DNA of 12,278 bases from Chloromonas sp. AAM2. Lineage: Eukaryota; Chlorophyta; Chlorophyceae; Chlamydomonadales; Chlamydomonadaceae. Positions 8,453 to 12,278 of this stretch are shown here, one piece after another. How positions within the stretch are numbered: position 1 is the first letter of the stretch; each line of letters starts with the position of its first letter. The stretch is taken from positions 13,988-26,265 of the forward strand of contig QAXH01005214.1 of NCBI GenBank assembly GCA_004335635.1, in the 5' to 3' direction. The notes under the pieces were generated by a model. It saw only the letters and a program-made list of their open reading frames with translations. It did not search any database and was not told where the DNA came from. A program made the position numbers and the translations under genes.

Positions 8453-8801
8453 CTGAGCGGGCTCCTGATGTGCCGGGCTCATTCTGATTACTGCACGCAG
8501 TTGCACCATGTCGACGGGGTAGTGCATAGTATTCGCATTGCATTTCCACGGCTGCTGTCAGTGGCTTGCCTTCTTTTGTCAGCGTCACTGTTCACCACCA
8601 GGTATGCCCCACCATATCTTCAACGACTTAACGACCACGACTACACAGAGGGATGTGCTCGATGTTTTGCGATGGACAACAGCAGCACCGTTCATACGCA
8701 TTTGATTGATCGAGTAACACGGTCTTGCAAGTTTGCTTCTCGGAGGTAGCTTCTCATCAGCCACACATCCTCGACCCGGAAAGCACACACACGCGCCAAA
8801 G

Positions 8802-11373
8802 ATGGCCATGAAGATCCTCAGCGGTCGGACGACCGGCTCAGCCGTGCGCCCTGCAGCGCGTCCAGCTCTCAGCATGACCAGACCGAGGTACTTGGGGTGG
8901 TGGGCCTGGTGTCCAGTGCTCAGTGCGTACCAAGCCAATCAGCGTTCATGCCATCATCAGTGTGTGGGCTCAGTCGATCGCTGTCGCGGCACTTGTGTTC
9001 CTTGGGTTGCGTGTGTGGCGCTCATACACCCTGCCTTGCAACTCCATTTCCAACCTGACACAGGAGGGCAGCCCAGCTCGTCTTGCACGCCACTGAGACC
9101 AAGCCGGTGGCTAGCACCAGCTCTCCTCAAGTGTCCGCCCAAGCTGCTGACCTAGTGCCTGATACCGAGTTCTCCATCACCAAAGTTTCCTATGGCTCAA
9201 TCCTTGTACCACTTGGTGTGAGCCTGCTGTCGTATGGTTTTGGAGCCTTCTTCCAGCTCCTGCCAGGGGGTGACGTGTCTTCTCTGATGCTCATCTACGG
9301 CTTCCCCATTTCAGTACTGGGCTTTGCACTCAGCTACGCACAGGTGAACAGACTCCATTGAGCAGTCAGCTCTTTGCATCATCCCTGTGGCCGCACACTC
9401 GGGCCAGCCAGTCACATGACAGCCTCTACAACTGTACGTGTACATTGGCACAAGCCAGTGTGCAGCTCTCGTCCTCACAAGCATCATTGGAGTGGCATGA
9501 TGACCATTGACTAGAATACACGTGACTGACGGGTAATGCGTGTGTGGCAATGCGCGTCCAGTTGGAGCCTGTTCCATGCAAGACCACAAGAGCTGCGTTC
9601 AACCTGCGCGACTCCCAAATGACAGACATCCAGAAGCAAGTTAGGGAGGATGTCACACGCTTCAGGTGGGTTGCAGCAGCCTGAGGTAGCAGTGCAAGGC
9701 AGTTGAAGGCACGCCAACAGATGCAAGTTGCCGAGCTGTCACAACTATCAAGCCTCAACTTCACGGGTGGTGGCTCTACTATCAGGCAGAAACACTGGAA
9801 TTGTGTGTAAGGACTGTAATGGCCCAGACACTGCTCGGAACATTGAGCTGTGCAGCTTCTTTTGTGCCTCAGGAGCACATTCTGTTGAGCCAGGGATTGT
9901 GTCTGGATTGCCTGACCTGTATGGCCGGCACAGCCTTGCAGTCGACGAAAGGGTGAATGTCAGAGGTGCACCCGCCTGCCACACCTGACAAACGACGTTG
10001 GGCTGGGCAGTTAGACCGCGATTGGGTCTGCCGGGCGTGCACACTGCCACACCACCAGACGTAACTTCGACGGGCTGTCAGCTCGCCATGAGGATATGGC
10101 GCCAAGCTGAGAGCATGTGCGCCAAGCTGAGATTATGCACACTGCCCACGCAAATCCAATCCTTGCCCACTGCTGCGACGACCCCTGGCCCACCCCCATG
10201 ACACACACGGTTTGCTTGCGGGTCCGGTGCAGGTACGGTGATGAGCAGCACTTGGAGACAGCACTGGACAAGATTTTCCGCCTCGGCCGGAGTGGCGGCG
10301 TGCAACGCAAGAACTGCCCCACATTGATAGGTGAGCGGTGCATACGACAGCATTTCACCCTTGCCCAGCAACCCTCTTCGAAAGGAACGAGTTGAGCACC
10401 AGAGACGAGCACGACCAGTTGGGTACCTCTGATACTCCCGAGCGTGGAACACCAAGTGAGGCAGTCAGAACACAGGCCGGACTTGCTCGGTTGTTTTCAG
10501 CATTCACTCCTCCAACGAACTGTACGGCTTGTCGACCTTCATGGGCTCTGGCACGATGCCATATGCACCTGGACCGGCCAGGGCCACACAAGCTGCTGAC
10601 GACCGCTGTACTCGCCTGTCGGCTGCTCTGTAGGCTTGCGCGAGGAGGTCTCTGCCGAGGGCATGTACCAGCTGGTGCTGCAATTCAAGGTGGGATAGGC
10701 AGCAGCGCCTGGTAGCCTGGCGCAAGTGTGCTCAGTGTTTACCTGCGCTGCCATGTCCTGCATATGTAGTTCAAGGGCCTGCTACTGTCCTTCTGTGGAG
10801 TAAAAACGTACAGCGTGGCGACTAGTCTCCCGCGCCCACACACTGACCAAACAACCTTGTGATCACCATCTGGCCCTGCAACATTCACCCACCGGTCTGG
10901 CTTTGTGTGCAGTCCAAGCTTGATGTGTCCGAGTGGGAGACCCGGCAGCCCAAGATCCAGGCGTTCTTCGGTCCAGGCATCGTGGCCAACCTCAACCCAG
11001 TGAGTCACAGTGCCGTTATTATCTCAGGCCACTCTCCAAACTCCAGCCCAGTGGCCAGTGCTGGATCTGACTGATCGCTTTGGGACGCATGTGCCCTGGC
11101 CGCTGCGCCATGGATAGCGAGATATTGTCATGGTCTGGGGCGTGCCTGTCACGGGCATTGGGCTCAACTGATCGGCTTCCTTACTTGCGCCAGCAGGCGT
11201 CCCCTATCTTATTTCTTGACGTGCCTGTGCTTTCCCATATGCTGCTGCAGGTTGAGGGCGGCATGGAGGTGGCGCTGGTCAGTGATGGCTCGGGCCAGGG
11301 CCGGGGCGGCGAGTCGCAGAAGGACCTGTTGCCGCCGCTCATGCCTGGCATGCCAGGGCGCAAGCAGAACTGA
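8802..11373 (+). CDS. DUF2854 family thylakoid membrane protein (slr0575-like), plastid-targeted
   Basis: Seven exons give 277 residues: 8802-8887, 9064-9343, 9562-9665, 10233-10330, 10634-10689, 10913-10999 and 11251-11373 (stop TGA). All junctions are GT-AG and every split codon restores the frame. Residues 1 to about 37 are rich in R, S, A and T and lack acidic residues, as in a chloroplast transit peptide (RTTGSAVRPAARPALS). Two hydrophobic helices follow, at about 74-95 (VPLGVSLLSYGFGAFFQLL) and 101-120 (LMLIYGFPISVLGFALSYA). The soluble part has PVPCKTTRAAFNLRDSQMTD, DKIFRLGRSGGVQRKNCP, LIGLREEV and FFGPGIVANLNP, a block order that I recognise from the DUF2854 family of cyanobacteria and plastids. 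The tail after VALVSDGS is Gly/Pro-rich and probably species-specific. The biochemical function of the family is unknown to me. The length is normal and nothing appears broken. Confidence 0.86.
9666..10232 (+). other. Intron 3 of the DUF2854 gene (567 bases)
   Basis: It runs from TTCAG|GTGGGT to GGTGCAG|GTACGG and splits an Arg codon. GCGCCAAGCTGAGA is duplicated at 10099-10112 and 10119-10132 (20-base spacing), a probable slippage product. No exon is needed or seen inside. Confidence 0.7.
10331..10633 (+). other. Intron 4 of the DUF2854 gene (303 bases)
   Basis: It splits a Gly codon between LI and LREEV. A 45-codon open stretch near 10500-10633 (LYGLSTFMGSGTMPYAPG) follows an acceptor-like TTTTCAG ending at 10500, but it is in the wrong phase for the preceding exon and ends in a stop at 10631, so it is treated as intronic. 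Confidence 0.7.
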
Positions 11374-11712
11374 GACGTGGTCTGACATCTGTACAGCGAT
11401 CAGGTTTTGTTCATTGATTCCGTGTTCGTTTCAAATGCGGGCATCCAGGCCTTTTTGCTTGAGGTCTGTGATTATCTTGAGATCGGGAATGTCGGCTGTC
11501 TTAAGATAGGTATAACCATAAACCGTATGACACTAGCAAAAGATGTCTGCCAGTTCTGGGACAATTTACAAGAACGACACTGGAGTCAGTGTGGTGACCG
11601 GACAACGGGGCAACAGGGTTCATGCCAGGGTCGAGGGCTGGTCAGGGAGGCAGAGAGTTATAACATTTTAGTTACAGCAGGTGAGGTAACTTGTCCAACA
11701 ACAAAATGATAT

Positions 11713-11760
11713 AAATCAACAAAATCAACGCAGAAAAGGCCAACAAATCAACAAAATCAC
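11713..11760. repeat. 15-bp A-rich direct repeat
   Basis: AAATCAACAAAATCA occurs at 11713-11727 and 11745-11759, 32 bases apart, in an A-rich stretch of the gene 3 3' flank. Confidence 0.8.
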
Positions 11761-11896
11761 AGTTGGTTGCTCAGTCCTAGCCATCCAGCTCCAGGTCCGA
11801 GATTACTGTTGTGCGCTCAAAGTCATGTCCAGCCATGTCTACTTTAGTGGGCCCTCAAGCCTGCTGCAGCCAAGAGCCTGGTCACCACCCTACTGT

Positions 11897-11925
11897 TGTG
11901 GTAGTGTAGTGTTTGTGGTAGTGTA
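11897..11925. repeat. 12-bp direct repeat TGTGGTAGTGTA
   Basis: The unit occurs at 11897-11908 and 11914-11925. The second copy runs into the first candidate poly(A) signal of gene 3. Confidence 0.85.
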
Positions 11926-11936
11926 ACTGGCTGTAA
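11922..11936 (+). terminator. Two candidate TGTAA polyadenylation signals for the DUF2854 gene
   Basis: TGTAA occurs at 11922-11926 and 11932-11936, about 550 bases after the stop codon, in a TG-rich setting. Long 3'UTRs are common in chlorophytes. A further TGTAA lies at 12210-12214. Transcript ends are not visible in the sequence, so this is a motif-based call. Confidence 0.4.
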
Positions 11937-12278
11937 TGTGTGTGGTGACACAATATTTTTTTGCCAAATGTGCGGGTGTCTTCAGGGAGAGTGCGTAAAC
12001 TGAGGATTCTTACATTGGGTGGCAGATGGATTCATTGTGGAGGCTAGGAACTAACAAGGAAATGGTGTGCGTAAAATTGCGACAGCTATGTGTGTTCAAA
12101 AGATAATTCCAGAAGTCTAAGGCGCAGATGTACGCTCTATGTTTGACCCCTAAACATATCTCTGGATGGTCAAGCTGAAGTATAATGACGGCAATGACGG
12201 TAAGCTCCTTGTAACATGCAATGAATGTCAAAACAAAGACAGTGTGCTACCAGTGGTAGCCTACCACGGATGCCTGGT

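Larger units (their letters stand above)
7671..8801. other. Intergenic region between genes 2 and 3
   Basis: This stretch holds the 3' flank of gene 2 and the presumed promoter and 5'UTR of gene 3. I found no core-promoter motif that I would defend. Open stretches at 7767-8114 and 8268-8345 look partly protein-like but do not connect by clear splice sites. The bases just before the gene 3 ATG (GCCAAAG|ATGGCC) give a good eukaryotic initiation context. Confidence 0.5.
11374..12278. other. 3' flank of the DUF2854 gene, no further gene seen
   Basis: The base composition becomes more A/T-rich to the right. The stretch contains an A-rich direct repeat, a TG-rich duplication and TGTAA motifs. An open + strand stretch at 11407-11709 and a minus one at 12010-12231 have no recognisable domain or splice pattern, and I do not call them genes. 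Confidence 0.5.

Noticed and set aside
8468..8749. Open + strand stretch just upstream of the DUF2854 gene
   Set aside because: No motif or splice link; it lies where the promoter and 5'UTR of gene 3 are expected.
10501..10633. Extra exon of the DUF2854 gene (LYGLSTFMGSGTMPYAPG)
   Set aside because: Wrong phase relative to exon 4, ends in a stop, and the family blocks on either side (LIG and LREEV) already join directly.
11407..11709. Open stretch of 100 codons after gene 3
   Set aside because: It begins 34 bases after a confirmed stop codon, lies before the candidate poly(A) signals and has no recognisable domain; most likely 3'UTR.

Overview
The window reads as nuclear DNA of a green alga (chlorophyte), not bacterial DNA. 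Three multi-exon genes lie head to tail on the + strand. Their exons are short, with GT-AG introns of about 50-970 bases whose splice sites and phases fit together. One encodes a thylakoid protein family shared by cyanobacteria and plastid-bearing eukaryotes. Candidate TGTAA motifs, the usual chlorophyte polyadenylation signal, follow two of the genes. I saw no convincing minus-strand gene, tRNA, rRNA, CRISPR array or intact transposon.

Layout. Bases 1-307 hold seven copies of a 43-44 bp tandem repeat. From about 373 to 2504 runs the 3' part of gene 1, a coiled-coil protein with a disordered tail; its coiled coil resembles plant RAB6-interacting golgins. About 1.7 kb of intergenic DNA follows (2505-4221). 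Gene 2 runs from about 4222 to 7670 in about eleven exons. I do not recognise its product; its 3' two-thirds is well supported by seven exons in continuous phase, while one 5' exon is unresolved. Bases 7671-8801 are intergenic, with a candidate poly(A) signal and a small ORF containing an imperfect repeat. Gene 3 (8802-11373, seven exons, 277 residues) is a DUF2854 / slr0575-like thylakoid membrane protein with a transit peptide and two membrane helices. It is the most secure call. The last 0.9 kb is 3' flank, with probable poly(A) signals and simple repeats.

The three genes share orientation, but nothing in the sequence shows that they work together; eukaryotic neighbours need not. The most interesting unexplained signal is a dispersed element of about 65-85 bp whose core can fold into a hairpin. 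It occurs in an intron of gene 1, in the gap after gene 1, and inverted in the last intron of gene 2, with a possible fourth fragment. I did not find a clear new biological system here.
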